A stretch of 22,269 nt of DNA from UBA7672 sp040398465 (lineage in GTDB: Bacteria > Pseudomonadota > Alphaproteobacteria > Caulobacterales > Hyphomonadaceae): positions 1 through 22,269 of the forward strand of contig JBBAUA010000053.1 in assembly GCA_040398465.1 (NCBI GenBank), given 5' to 3'. Shown in pieces: positions 7,624 to 14,808 of this stretch. Position 1 is the stretch's first letter, and every line of letters starts with the position of its first letter. The notes under the pieces are model-generated. The model saw only the letters and a program-made list of their open reading frames with translations, had not been told where the DNA came from and ran no database searches. The position numbers and the translations under genes are program-made.

Positions 7624-8019
7624 ATGCGCGCGTTATTGCTGATGTCCTGTTTGGCGCTCGCCATGTCCGCGCCTGCACAGGCTCAACGCGCGCATGCCAT
7701 CGCGGGTGACTGGCACGGCACGGGCCTGCAGGTCGGACCCGAGGGTGTTCAGTCGAGCTGGACAATCCAGCTCTCCATCACAGCGGCGGGCGCAGCCGAG
7801 ATCGCCTACCCCCAGCTTGGCTGCAAGTCAGTGCTTCATCGCGTCACCGCTGCGCCGAACGAAACCGTGTTCCGCGAAGAGATCACCCAGGGCGACTGCA
7901 TCGATGGCGGCCATATCTCTGTCATGGCGAAGAACGGGCGTCTCTTCTGGTTCTGGACCAGCCCGGGAACGCCGGCTGACGCGTCGGCGGTGCTGTACCC
8001 GGACAATCTGGTTTCCTAG
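7624..8019 (+). CDS. Small secreted protein, unknown function
   Basis: A 131-residue protein with a clear signal peptide (hydrophobic core, then A-P-A-Q-A-Q; cleavage near residue 20). The mature part opens with A-G-D-W-H-G-T-G and alternates short strands, suggesting a small beta-rich or lipocalin-like periplasmic domain. Cys67 and Cys92 could form a disulfide. No enzyme motif is visible. The ATG at 7624 is preferred over the one at 7609 because GGGGAGG lies at 7611-7617, between the two. Its stop codon overlaps the stop codon of the convergent PP2C-like gene by two bases. Confidence 0.75.
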   Translation: MRALLLMSCLALAMSAPAQAQRAHAIAGDWHGTGLQVGPEGVQSSWTIQLSITAAGAAEIAYPQLGCKSVLHRVTAAPNETVFREEITQGDCIDGGHISVMAKNGRLFWFWTSPGTPADASAVLYPDNLVS

Positions 8020-8864
8020 AACTCGACGAGCAATGCCGTCGCATCATCGCTCGTCTTGAAGCGCCCGATCCTGGCGTCGTCCTCGGGCGAGGCTTCCATC
8101 TCGCGCAACTCGCGCATCAGCGCGCCAAGGCCGCGATCCAGCGCCGCATCGATCAGCCCCTCATCCGTGTACCGCCCATAGGGCGACACCAGTCGGTAGA
8201 ACCCGTCTGACATCACCAGCGCCTTCGTGCCCGCCGGCGCATCGCAGCTCTGGTGCACGATGTGCTCGGCCGCCTCCGGCTGCACGCCGAACACCCAATA
8301 GCCGTTGCGCGTGTTGTGGATCGCCCGCACGTCCTGAAGCCATTTCAGCTGGTCCTCGGGCGTCATCGCCATCACGGTCTTTGCGCGTCCCTGCTCGTCC
8401 GCAGCCTTGCCGGCCTCGCCGAACACGGTGACCGCGCCGTCAGGCGATTTCACGATCGCGATTGAATCGCCCAAGGTCGCGCCTTCAAGCCTGCCCTTGC
8501 GATGGCGAACCCAGGTCGCAGCAGCGGTGGGATAACTCGCCAGCGGCGCATCCTTGAGGGGTATCTTCACCTCACGCTCGATTGCCGCACGCAGCCGCGG
8601 GAGCAGACGGGCAAACCATGCCTGTGGAATCTCGCGCGCATCTGCCGGATGCCTGACGATGGTCTCGGCGAAGATCTCGGCATAGCGCGCCGCATCCGAT
8701 TCAGCCGCCGCGAAGATACGCACCGGCCCCACATCCGTCGCACCGTCGACCACACACGCCCAACCCGCCGCCTCGTCGAAGGCGTAGCGATCATCGCCCG
8801 TACCGGTCTTCATTCCCCCGCCCAGCTTCGAGCCGGGAAATGAAATCGAGTCGAGAAGTTTCAT
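8016..8864 (-). CDS. PP2C-family serine/threonine phosphatase-like protein
   Basis: A 282-residue cytoplasmic protein with the PPM/PP2C phosphatase pattern. It has GDDRYAF near the N-terminus (Asp24/Asp25), the hallmark VVDGATD (38-44, Asp40-Gly41 for metal), ATLGDS (129-134), VMSDGFYR (218-224, Asp220) and SDDATALLV (272-280, Asp273/274). These are the expected acidic metal ligands of a Mn/Mg-dependent phosphatase. A long insert (about 145-200) sits before the SDG motif. No kinase or sensory domain is fused or adjacent, so the target is unknown. It is convergent with the small secreted protein gene, with overlapping stop codons, and no terminator is visible between them. Confidence 0.85.
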   Translation of the reverse strand: MKLLDSISFPGSKLGGGMKTGTGDDRYAFDEAAGWACVVDGATDVGPVRIFAAAESDAARYAEIFAETIVRHPADAREIPQAWFARLLPRLRAAIEREVKIPLKDAPLASYPTAAATWVRHRKGRLEGATLGDSIAIVKSPDGAVTVFGEAGKAADEQGRAKTVMAMTPEDQLKWLQDVRAIHNTRNGYWVFGVQPEAAEHIVHQSCDAPAGTKALVMSDGFYRLVSPYGRYTDEGLIDAALDRGLGALMRELREMEASPEDDARIGRFKTSDDATALLVEF

Positions 8865-8928
8865 GGAGGGCTCCGCAGGCGAGCGCCTTCCTATGTGGTC
8901 GTGGTCACAGAAGGAAGCTCGGCGCGGC

Positions 8929-9141
8929 CTAAGCCGTCCGCGTCTTAAGCGCTTGCGAGAAATCCGACAGGGTCTGGATGTAGTCGCCGCTCTCGCGGAG
9001 GCGCTGGACGTAGAGTTCGAGGATCTGCCGCGCCGCGACCCCGGCCTCGAGGCCGCATTTTTCCGCTTCTTCAGCGAACAGCTTCTTTGACTCAGGATCG
9101 AGCCTGACAGTCAGCGGCTGGCGGTTTGCTGTTTTGGACAT
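8929..9141 (-). CDS. Small ribbon-helix-helix-like protein A
   Basis: A 70-residue protein starting M-S-K-T-A-N-R. The strand QPLTVRLDPE followed by two helices (SKKLFAEEAEKCG; GVAARQILELYVQRL) fits the ribbon-helix-helix (CopG/Arc-like) DNA-binding fold, where the first strand contacts DNA as a dimer. A C-terminal extension (about 20 residues) could mediate partner binding, as in antitoxins, but no toxin gene is next to it. An upstream in-frame ATG at 9153 is an alternative start. It is divergent from a second protein of the same type, across a 91-base region with GCATTGC repeats. Role as a regulator is inferred from fold pattern only. Confidence 0.65.
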   Translation of the reverse strand: MSKTANRQPLTVRLDPESKKLFAEEAEKCGLEAGVAARQILELYVQRLRESGDYIQTLSDFSQALKTRTA

Positions 9142-9202
9142 GAGTGATTCCATTGGCAGCTGTCGGAGGCCCCCCGACGCTTGTAGCGAGAATCACCTTG
9201 CA

Positions 9203-9232
9203 GGCATTGCCAAGGCATTGCAATAGCAATGC
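9203..9232. promoter_or_regulatory. GCATTGC repeat cluster, candidate operator
   Basis: GGCATTGC occurs twice directly, at 9203-9210 and 9214-9221, which is 11 bp apart or about one helical turn. The inverted form GCAATGC follows at 9226-9232, ending on the base before the ATG of the plus-strand ribbon-helix-helix gene. The second and third copies form a perfect 7-bp stem with an AATA loop. Small repeated sites like these are typical of ribbon-helix-helix operators. Confidence 0.55.
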
Positions 9233-9418
9233 ATGGCCAAGCCACCCGCCACGCAGGGGACCAAACCCTTCACCGTCGTGCTGCCCGAGAAGGCGGCCGA
9301 ACGCCTTGAAATACTGGTGGATTCAGGTCTCTACGGCTCCAATCGGGCTGAGGTCGCGCGGAACATCATCCTCCAGCACCTGCAAGAGCTCTGGAAATCC
9401 GGCAAGCTGCCGGGCTGA
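9233..9418 (+). CDS. Small ribbon-helix-helix-like protein B
   Basis: A 61-residue basic/neutral protein. KPFTVVLPEK looks like the DNA-contacting strand, followed by helix AAERLEILVDSGL, the turn YGSNRAE and helix VARNIILQHLQELWKSG. This is the ribbon-helix-helix order with the usual G-x-S/N turn. An in-frame TAG at 9224-9226 rules out an earlier start, and no Shine-Dalgarno precedes the ATG. The bases just upstream are instead a perfect hairpin, so translation may be leaderless or regulated. It is divergent from the other small protein of the same type. DNA binding is inferred. Confidence 0.65.
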   Translation: MAKPPATQGTKPFTVVLPEKAAERLEILVDSGLYGSNRAEVARNIILQHLQELWKSGKLPG

Positions 9419-9479
9419 AGCCGGAACGCCTCGTCCATCCACAAGACAAGCCTTTCAGAACGGGCCTCTGCGACCTGTT

Positions 9480-9494
9480 TTAAGACCTCGTTAA
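9480..9494 (+). promoter_or_regulatory. CtrA-type binding site (TTAA-N7-TTAA)
   Basis: TTAA at 9480-9483 and TTAA at 9491-9494 are separated by exactly 7 bases, followed by CC. This matches the consensus for CtrA, the alphaproteobacterial cell-cycle response regulator (TTAA-N7-TTAA). It lies 85 bases before the gene at 9580, in non-coding DNA. CtrA control is an inference from the motif. Confidence 0.55.
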
Positions 9495-9529
9495 CCTTTC
9501 GCGCCCAATCGTTCCCCTCAGCCGCCGGG

Positions 9530-9546
9530 AGCTGCTAAAAGCAGCT
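9530..9546. other. Perfect 7-bp inverted repeat in the leader of the 9580 gene
   Basis: AGCTGCT (9530-9536) and AGCAGCT (9540-9546) form a perfect stem with an AAA loop, 33 bases before the start codon and downstream of the CtrA-type box. There is no T-run after it, so it is not an intrinsic terminator. Confidence 0.35.
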
Positions 9547-9579
9547 GTCAGCGGCATACCGGCGGAGGAGGACGCGCCC

Positions 9580-10029
9580 ATGGAAACGATGACTGCCGAC
9601 CCGATCGAGTTCTGCCCCGCCGCCGCCTGCGCCGCCGCCATCGTCCGGATCGAGGGGTTCATCGACCATGTCGCCCGCCTGATGGACGAGGCGCGCCTTG
9701 GCCGCTCGCCCGACCTGATGGCGCAGCTGGAAGCGATCTCGGACGAACTGATCATCGCTGCAGACGAAGCGCGTGACCGGCTTGCCGAGGTGCAGGCCGT
9801 TTCCGCTGCCGGCGCAATGGCGCAGCTGCTCGCAGCGATCCGGGATGTGCGGACACGCGATGATGCGGAGGCAAGGCGCGCGAGGGACCTTGAGGCAAAA
9901 GCGGTGCGCTTCCTTGCCGGCGCAGGTCTTTATGACGCGCGTTTTGTGAGGGCGCTCAGCGGCACCAGGCTTGGCGGGCGGCTGCAAATCGCTGCGGTGC
10001 GCGAGCCGGCCCAGCACGCCTCCACATAG
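9580..10029 (+). CDS. Helical protein of unknown function, candidate CtrA target
   Basis: A 149-residue soluble protein, almost entirely predicted helix and rich in Ala, Glu, Asp and Arg. A first helix (about 16-40) and a second heptad-like region (about 45-75, LMAQLEAISDELIIAADEA) suggest a short coiled coil; residues 88-115 are highly charged. No known domain is recognised. The start has a strong ribosome site (GGAGGAGG, 9563-9570). The CtrA-type box upstream points to cell-cycle or motility-linked expression. Its gene is convergent with the membrane protein at 10042, with only 12 bases between stops. Confidence 0.7.
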   Translation: METMTADPIEFCPAAACAAAIVRIEGFIDHVARLMDEARLGRSPDLMAQLEAISDELIIAADEARDRLAEVQAVSAAGAMAQLLAAIRDVRTRDDAEARRARDLEAKAVRFLAGAGLYDARFVRALSGTRLGGRLQIAAVREPAQHAST

Positions 10030-10041
10030 CCACGCCGCCGG

Positions 10042-10560
10042 TCAGTCGGATTCCACACGGATGTGCGGGTACAGCTTCGCGACGCCATGAGCCCACTTTG
10101 GATAGGGCCAGGGTGTCACATCGGCGCCGGCGTACGGCATCAGCTCGCCTTGTCGATCGAACAACATCACCGTCGACGTGTCCGTGCTTGTGTCGGTCCG
10201 GATGACGGCCACATCCGCCAGGTTTAGGCTGCGCACGTCCGGTGAGTGCGTCTCGTCCCACCACATCAGCTCGCCTGTCCGCTGGTTGATGCGACTGCCG
10301 CGCCGGGGATTGCGCAGCAGCGCCGCCGCGCCACCGAGCGTCGCAAGGACGCCCATCCAGAAGGCCACCGGCACGAGCCATGGGGCGCACTCGCCACCCG
10401 AGCTGCAATTCGTCGCCGGATCGATCGTCGCGCCAGCATAGACGAACACCAGTCCTACGCCGAGCAAGCCATACATCCGGACATCACGACGACCGGAGGT
10501 CTGGTGAACCATGACTAGGTCCGGCCCGGACATATCCCTGCTGACACCGCTCCCGCTCAT
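10042..10560 (-). CDS. Membrane protein with two transmembrane segments, unknown function
   Basis: A 172-residue protein with likely membrane helices at about residues 29-46 and 61-83. A short loop between them contains two cysteines (52 and 58) that may sit outside and form a disulfide. The C-terminal half (85-172) is a soluble domain, probably cytoplasmic given the basic RNPRRGSR after helix 2. Family not recognised. In-frame ATGs at residues 10 and 17 are alternative starts. A TTAACC half-site and the palindrome CGGACGTCCG lie in the region shared with the divergent cytochrome gene. Confidence 0.65.
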   Translation of the reverse strand: MSGSGVSRDMSGPDLVMVHQTSGRRDVRMYGLLGVGLVFVYAGATIDPATNCSSGGECAPWLVPVAFWMGVLATLGGAAALLRNPRRGSRINQRTGELMWWDETHSPDVRSLNLADVAVIRTDTSTDTSTVMLFDRQGELMPYAGADVTPWPYPKWAHGVAKLYPHIRVESD

Positions 10561-10634
10561 GCAACGAGTTTCGGGCGAAGCGGTTAAGGGACGCTGACGG
10601 AACTCGTGAAAGCTCGGACGTCCGGGCTTACCGA

Positions 10635-10648
10635 TTGATCGCGATCAA
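10635..10648 (+). promoter_or_regulatory. FNR/FixK-type binding site
   Basis: TTGATCGCGATCAA is a perfect 14-bp palindrome that matches the FNR/FixK-family consensus TTGAT-N4-ATCAA exactly. Its centre is about 66 bases before the start of the cytochrome c'-like lipoprotein gene. At the usual class II position (-41.5) it would place transcription start near 10683. Confidence 0.65.
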
Positions 10649-10707
10649 GTTCGGCGCCCGGTGACGCGCGATGGTCGGCCGATCAACGTAAATCTCGGGA
10701 GACGACC

Positions 10708-11244
10708 ATGCATGCGCTCCGTCTGTTTGGATCAGCCCTCTTCGCGGCGGCGTCACTTGCCGCATGCACCCCCTCGGAAACGGCAAACGCTCCGCCGGCC
10801 CCGGCGCCAGAACCGGTGAAGGTAAGCCGAGAGATCAGCCTGCCGGTCAGCATCAACGCAGTCATGGTCGCGCTCGTCGACCATGCCTCCGAGCCAATCT
10901 GGCTCGACGCTTACAATCCTCCGACCACAGACGCTGGGTGGCGCGAGGCGGAACACCACGCCTATCAGGCCGCAATTTCAGGCAAGACGATACAGCTTGC
11001 GGGAACCGGGCCCAACGACGCCGACTGGGTCGCCGACAGCGAATGGATCCGCATGGCGGACGAGATGAGCAATGCCGGCATGGATGCGCTGTCGGCGGTC
11101 AAGGCGCGCAATATCGATCAGCTCACCGCCGCAGGCGATCGCCTGGTTGCATCGTGCAATGCATGTCATGTGGCGTTCAAGCCGGACCTGCCGAGCATGG
11201 GAATCTACAAGTCGCCCGACTATCCGGCGGCTCCGCCGCAATAG
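10708..11244 (+). CDS. Cytochrome c'-like haem lipoprotein
   Basis: A 178-residue protein with a lipoprotein signal (L-A-A-C, Cys20), a Pro/Ala-rich linker (about 28-37), and a helical domain with one c-type haem site near the C-terminus (CNACH, 150-154). A single haem motif at the end of a four-helix domain is the cytochrome c'/c-556 arrangement. It is expected to be anchored to a membrane and to face the periplasm, where it could transfer electrons or bind gas ligands. GGGAGA precedes the ATG. The FNR/FixK-type box upstream suggests oxygen-responsive control. The gene converges on yebC, with 11 bases between the stops. The haem site is seen; the electron-transfer role is inferred. Confidence 0.8.
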   Translation: MHALRLFGSALFAAASLAACTPSETANAPPAPAPEPVKVSREISLPVSINAVMVALVDHASEPIWLDAYNPPTTDAGWREAEHHAYQAAISGKTIQLAGTGPNDADWVADSEWIRMADEMSNAGMDALSAVKARNIDQLTAAGDRLVASCNACHVAFKPDLPSMGIYKSPDYPAAPPQ

Positions 11245-11255
11245 CGCGTGGCCGG

Positions 11256-12005
11256 CTACCCAGCCAACCGCGCCATCTCTGCTTCGCTGATCTCGTAGTT
11301 GCCGTAGACGTTCTGCACGTCGTCGCAATCCTCGAGCTCTTCGAGCATCTTCATCAGCTTGTCGGCGTTGTCGCCTTCGACCTGCACCGTGTTGACCGGC
11401 TTCCAGATCAGGGCAGTCGATGTCGCCGCTACCTTGATCTTGCCTTCGAGCGCCGAGGCTACCTCGGCAAGATCTGCGCGCGCCGTGTAGATGTAGTGGC
11501 CTTCTTCGTCGCTCGACACGTCGGACGCGCCAGCATCGAGCGCCGCTTCCATGATCGCATCTTCCGAGCCTGCGCTCAGCGGATAGATGATCTCGCCGAC
11601 ATGCTCGAAGCCCGACGACACCGCGCCCGTCTGGCCGAGATTGCCGCCATGGTGGGTGAAGGCCGTGCGCACGTCTGTGGCCGCGCGGTTCTTGTTGTCG
11701 GTCGAGCACTCCACGATCAGGCCGACGCCGCCGGGCGCAAAGCCCTCATAGCGGATAGCCTCATAGTTCGTGGCGTCGCCGCCCGCTCCCTTGTCGATCG
11801 CGCGCTGGATGTTGTCCTTCGGCATCGACGCCGCCTTGGCGTTGTTGACCGCAAGGCGCAGGCGCGGATTGAAGTTCACATCCGCCATGCCGCTCTTGGC
11901 CGCGACGGTGATCTCCTTCGCCAGCTTGGAGAACAGCTTGGCCTTGGCCTTGTCGGCCTTGCCCTTGCGGTGCTGGATGTTGGCCCATTTGCTGTGCCCG
12001 GCCAT
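11256..12005 (-). CDS. yebC: YebC/PmpR family DNA- or translation-regulatory protein
   Basis: A 249-residue cytoplasmic protein of the universally conserved YebC family (usual length 240-250). The N-terminus MAGHSKWANIQHRKG is the family signature and fixes the start at 12005; the frame continues upstream but only as a poor extension. GPGGVG-like segments of the family appear as GFAPGGVG, and the acidic C-terminus (MLEELEDCDDVQNVYGN) is typical. YebC proteins have been described as transcriptional regulators (PmpR) and, in some bacteria, as factors that help ribosomes through difficult sequences. It is not next to ruvC here, a common partner in other genomes. Confidence 0.95.
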   Translation of the reverse strand: MAGHSKWANIQHRKGKADKAKAKLFSKLAKEITVAAKSGMADVNFNPRLRLAVNNAKAASMPKDNIQRAIDKGAGGDATNYEAIRYEGFAPGGVGLIVECSTDNKNRAATDVRTAFTHHGGNLGQTGAVSSGFEHVGEIIYPLSAGSEDAIMEAALDAGASDVSSDEEGHYIYTARADLAEVASALEGKIKVAATSTALIWKPVNTVQVEGDNADKLMKMLEELEDCDDVQNVYGNYEISEAEMARLAG

Positions 12006-12165
12006 GGTCGGTCTCTCGAAAGCGGGTGGAGTGGCCGCCCGGATACCCCACCGCCCCCGACCGGCGCAAGCACGGTGCACGCAAAGCCGGACGCGTGACA
12101 GCATCTTCAGTAGCCTTGGCCGCGCCCCGCGCTAGCTTGCCCAGCAGGAAACAAGGGAGACTTCC

Positions 12166-12672
12166 ATGAAATTCGCCATCGCAGCGGCGACTGCAGCGCT
12201 GCTTCTGACGGCCTGTGGCGGCGCGGAGACCGCTCCCACCGCCGAGACACCCGCCGCAGGCGAAGCTCCTGCCGGTCCGACAGCCGCGTCAGAGCCCGCC
12301 ATGGCCGCCGCCCTCACCGGCCCCTCGGCTGGCAAGTGGCGCTCGACCACAACCTCCGCCGGCATGACCATGCCGCCGATGGAAATCTGCTACGACAAGC
12401 AGATGAGCATGGAGGAAGCGCAGGCCATCCAGCAGTCGGCCGGCGTCAACTGCTCCGAGAACACCTACAACGCCACCGCTGGCGGCATGACCGGCCACTC
12501 GGTCTGCAAGATGGGCGACACGACCATCACGTCCGACATGAAGGTGGTCGGCGACTTCACCTCCGCCTACACGATGGAGATCAACTCCTCGATGGACCCG
12601 GCCCCTCCGGGAATGACCAACCCGTCGGTCACCACCATCAAGATGGAGCGGCTGGGCGACTGCACGCCCTGA
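12166..12672 (+). CDS. DUF3617 family lipoprotein
   Basis: A 168-residue exported lipoprotein. The signal ends L-L-L-T-A-C (Cys17), followed by a low-complexity Ala/Pro/Thr/Glu linker to about residue 50. The folded part has the DUF3617 layout: G-K-W-R-S at the start, M-P-P-M-E-I-C-Y near 69-76, paired cysteines (75, 96, 114, 166), and the terminal E-R-L-G-D-C. The four cysteines probably make two disulfides in the periplasm. The family's function is unknown. AGGGAGA lies before the ATG. A 12-bp hairpin follows the gene, so it is probably monocistronic. Confidence 0.85.
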   Translation: MKFAIAAATAALLLTACGGAETAPTAETPAAGEAPAGPTAASEPAMAAALTGPSAGKWRSTTTSAGMTMPPMEICYDKQMSMEEAQAIQQSAGVNCSENTYNATAGGMTGHSVCKMGDTTITSDMKVVGDFTSAYTMEINSSMDPAPPGMTNPSVTTIKMERLGDCTP

Positions 12673-12715
12673 GAACCACGCGATCCAGCCCTTTTCGATG
12701 GGTGTTCGCAAAACC

Positions 12716-12743
12716 GCGGCGGCAGGTTTATACCTGCCGCCGC
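12716..12743 (+). terminator. Strong hairpin after the DUF3617 gene, probable terminator
   Basis: GCGGCGGCAGGT (12716-12727) pairs perfectly with ACCTGCCGCCGC (12732-12743) across a TTAT loop. It starts 43 bases past the stop codon. There is no real T-run on the plus strand, and only GGTTTTG on the minus, so it may end transcription inefficiently or need other factors. Confidence 0.5.
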
Positions 12744-12824
12744 AACTGTTTCGGCTGAGCCGGCGAAAGACCGGCCATCCTCGCTCACCACCTCCCCTTC
12801 CTCGCCTCCCGTGGGATATCGACC

Positions 12825-13718
12825 ATGACCGACGCCCCCTCCGCCGCCGACCCCGTTGCAGAGCTTGTCTCCCTGCTCGACCTTGAGCGGATCGAGATGA
12901 ACCTGTTCCGCGGCCAGTCGCCCGACGATGGCGTGAAGCGCGTGTTCGGCGGCCAGGTGATCGCGCAGGCGCTGGTCGCCGCCTACCGCACGGTCGAGAA
13001 CCGCGTCTGCCACTCCCTGCACGCCTACTTCATCCGCCCGGGCGATCCGACCGTGCCGATCCTCTACGAGGTCGACCGCGCCCGCGACGGCAAGAGCTTC
13101 ACCACCCGCCGCGTCACCGCCGTCCAGCACGGTGAGCAGATCTTCAACCTCGCCGCCTCCTTCCAAGTCCCCGAGGAAGGCTTCGTGCACCAGTCAGCGA
13201 TGCCTGCCGTGAAGATGCCGGCCGAGCTCAAATCCGAAGACGAGCTCCGCGCGATAGCGAAGGACCATATCCCGAAGGAATTCCAGAAGCAGTTCGCCCG
13301 CCCGCGCCCCATCGAACTCAAGCCCGTCGATCCGCGCCAGATGATCTCGCCCGCCAAGACGGAAGCGAAGAAGCAGATGTGGATGCGCGTGCGCGGCGCG
13401 GTCGATCCGAACAATTTCGCCCTGCAGCAATGCCTGCTCGCCTACGCCTCCGACATGGGCATCCTGGACACCGCCACCAAGCCGCACGGCGTCAACTGGT
13501 TCACCGGCGGCGTGCAGATGGCGAGCCTCGACCACTCGATGTGGTTTCATGAGCCGTTCGATATATCGAACTGGCTTCTCTACGCGATGGATTCCCCCTC
13601 GGCTTCCGGCGCCCGCGGCTTCAACCGCGGCGAGATCTTCACGGAAGAAGGCAAGCTGGTCGCTTCCGTGACGCAGGAAGGCCTGATGCGGCCGCGCGAG
13701 GCCAAGTTCAAGAACTGA
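12825..13718 (+). CDS. tesB: Acyl-CoA thioesterase II
   Basis: A 297-residue cytoplasmic double hot-dog enzyme that hydrolyses acyl-CoA to free fatty acid and CoA. Family motifs are clear: FGGQVIAQAL (41-50), HSLHAYFIRPG (63-73), LAYASDMG (205-212) and DHSMWFH (236-242). By alignment to E. coli TesB, the catalytic residues are Asp210 and Gln284 (SVTQEG); the third position, Thr in E. coli, is Ser234 here, a conservative change. Length is normal for the family. The ATG at 12825 fits the usual N-terminus. It lies alone between the DUF3617 lipoprotein and the M15 peptidase genes. Confidence 0.95.
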   Translation: MTDAPSAADPVAELVSLLDLERIEMNLFRGQSPDDGVKRVFGGQVIAQALVAAYRTVENRVCHSLHAYFIRPGDPTVPILYEVDRARDGKSFTTRRVTAVQHGEQIFNLAASFQVPEEGFVHQSAMPAVKMPAELKSEDELRAIAKDHIPKEFQKQFARPRPIELKPVDPRQMISPAKTEAKKQMWMRVRGAVDPNNFALQQCLLAYASDMGILDTATKPHGVNWFTGGVQMASLDHSMWFHEPFDISNWLLYAMDSPSASGARGFNRGEIFTEEGKLVASVTQEGLMRPREAKFKN

Positions 13719-13843
13719 ACCGCGGGCCGCCCCCGCCCGGCCGAACTCATTCCCACTGCGCAATCATTCCTTAAACGGCGCAACCGACCTTGGCGCAAAG
13801 CCCCGCGCGTGGTTTGACTCGTCGGGGGCTGACGGAGACCGTG

Positions 13844-14743
13844 ATGATGCGCGTTACAGCGTCCCTCTCACTATTTGCGCTGCTGGCTGCCTGCAGCGCC
13901 GCGCCCTCCGATCCCAACGCCGGTTCCGCGATGGTGACGCCATCCACGGCAGGCCTCACCTCCGGCCCGGGTGAAACCCAGCCGCCGGCGCTCGACATCA
14001 CTGCCGAGCCGGCCCCCGCCGCCGAAGAGCCCACCCCCGAAGCGCCGGTCGAACCCGCCCCATCCCATGTCGCGCTCAAATACCTGATCGGCGACGTCGA
14101 TCCCGCCAGCGATCCGAAATTCGCGCGCATCCCCGAAAAATACATCGGCGGAAGCCGCGTCTGGGGCCACAAGGACGCGGTCGACGCCTTCGTGCGCATG
14201 GCGGAGGATGCCGAGCAAAACGGCTACAAGCTGAAGATCGTTTCCGCCTTCCGCTCGTTCGGCGACCAGAAGAAAATCTGGGAAGACAAATGGACCGGCA
14301 AGACGCTGGTCGGCGGCAAGAAGCTCAACACGTCCATCGCCGACCCAGCAGCCCGCGCGCTGAAGATCCTCCAATACTCGTCCATGCCCGGCACCTCGCG
14401 CCACCACTGGGGCACCGACTTCGACTTCAACAGCCTCGAGAACAGCTACTTCACAAACAACAAGGATGGCCGCCGCATCTATGACTGGCTGGTCAACCAC
14501 GCCGCCAATTACGGCTTCTGCCAAGTCTACACCTCCAAGAAGGGCGAAGGCGCGCGTCCCACCGGCTATGAAGAGGAAAAGTGGCACTGGTCCTACGCGC
14601 CCGTGGCGTCATGGTATCTCAGGCAATATCCGATCGACGTCGGCTATGAGCGCCTGACCGGCTTTCTCGGGTCGGAGACCGCGCAGCAGATCGACGTCAT
14701 CCCCAACTACGTGCAGGGCATCAGTCCGGAGTGCGTCCAGTAG
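13844..14743 (+). CDS. M15-family D,D-carboxypeptidase-like lipoprotein
   Basis: A 299-residue exported zinc peptidase of the VanY/D-alanyl-D-alanine carboxypeptidase type, which trims peptidoglycan stem peptides. The lipobox is L-A-A-C (Cys17), followed by a Pro/Glu-rich spacer (about 42-75) that could hold the domain off the membrane. Zinc and catalytic residues are present: SAFRSFGDQ (134-142), the S-x-H-x-x-G motif with His187 and Asp194 (SRHHWGTDFD), and the E-x-W-H pair Glu245/His248. The start is one of three adjacent codons (GTG 13841, ATG 13844, ATG 13847) after GGAGA; I chose 13844. In-frame sequence from 13790 is not signal-like. An inverted repeat begins at its stop codon. Confidence 0.9.
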   Translation: MMRVTASLSLFALLAACSAAPSDPNAGSAMVTPSTAGLTSGPGETQPPALDITAEPAPAAEEPTPEAPVEPAPSHVALKYLIGDVDPASDPKFARIPEKYIGGSRVWGHKDAVDAFVRMAEDAEQNGYKLKIVSAFRSFGDQKKIWEDKWTGKTLVGGKKLNTSIADPAARALKILQYSSMPGTSRHHWGTDFDFNSLENSYFTNNKDGRRIYDWLVNHAANYGFCQVYTSKKGEGARPTGYEEEKWHWSYAPVASWYLRQYPIDVGYERLTGFLGSETAQQIDVIPNYVQGISPECVQ

Positions 14744-14797
14744 GGGCATGCGCTTGATCGGCGGCGCCACGCATGCTCCCTGAGGGCGGGTCAGGAG
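14743..14797 (+). promoter_or_regulatory. Two mutually exclusive hairpins before the 14809 gene
   Basis: GGGGCATGCG (14743-14752) can pair with CGCATGC-T-CCC (14770-14780, one bulge). Alternatively CTCCCTGA (14776-14783) can pair with TCAGGAG (14791-14797), which covers the AGGAGG ribosome site of the next gene. The arms share 14776-14780, so only one structure can form at a time. This has the form of an attenuator or translational switch, but folding is not tested. Confidence 0.3.
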
Positions 14798-14808
14798 GGG
14801 GAGTATAC

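Noticed and set aside
10615..10624. CGGACGTCCG palindrome before the cytochrome gene
   Set aside because: A 10-bp palindrome is expected by chance in GC-rich sequence, and it matches no regulator consensus I know; the FNR/FixK box nearby is the better site.
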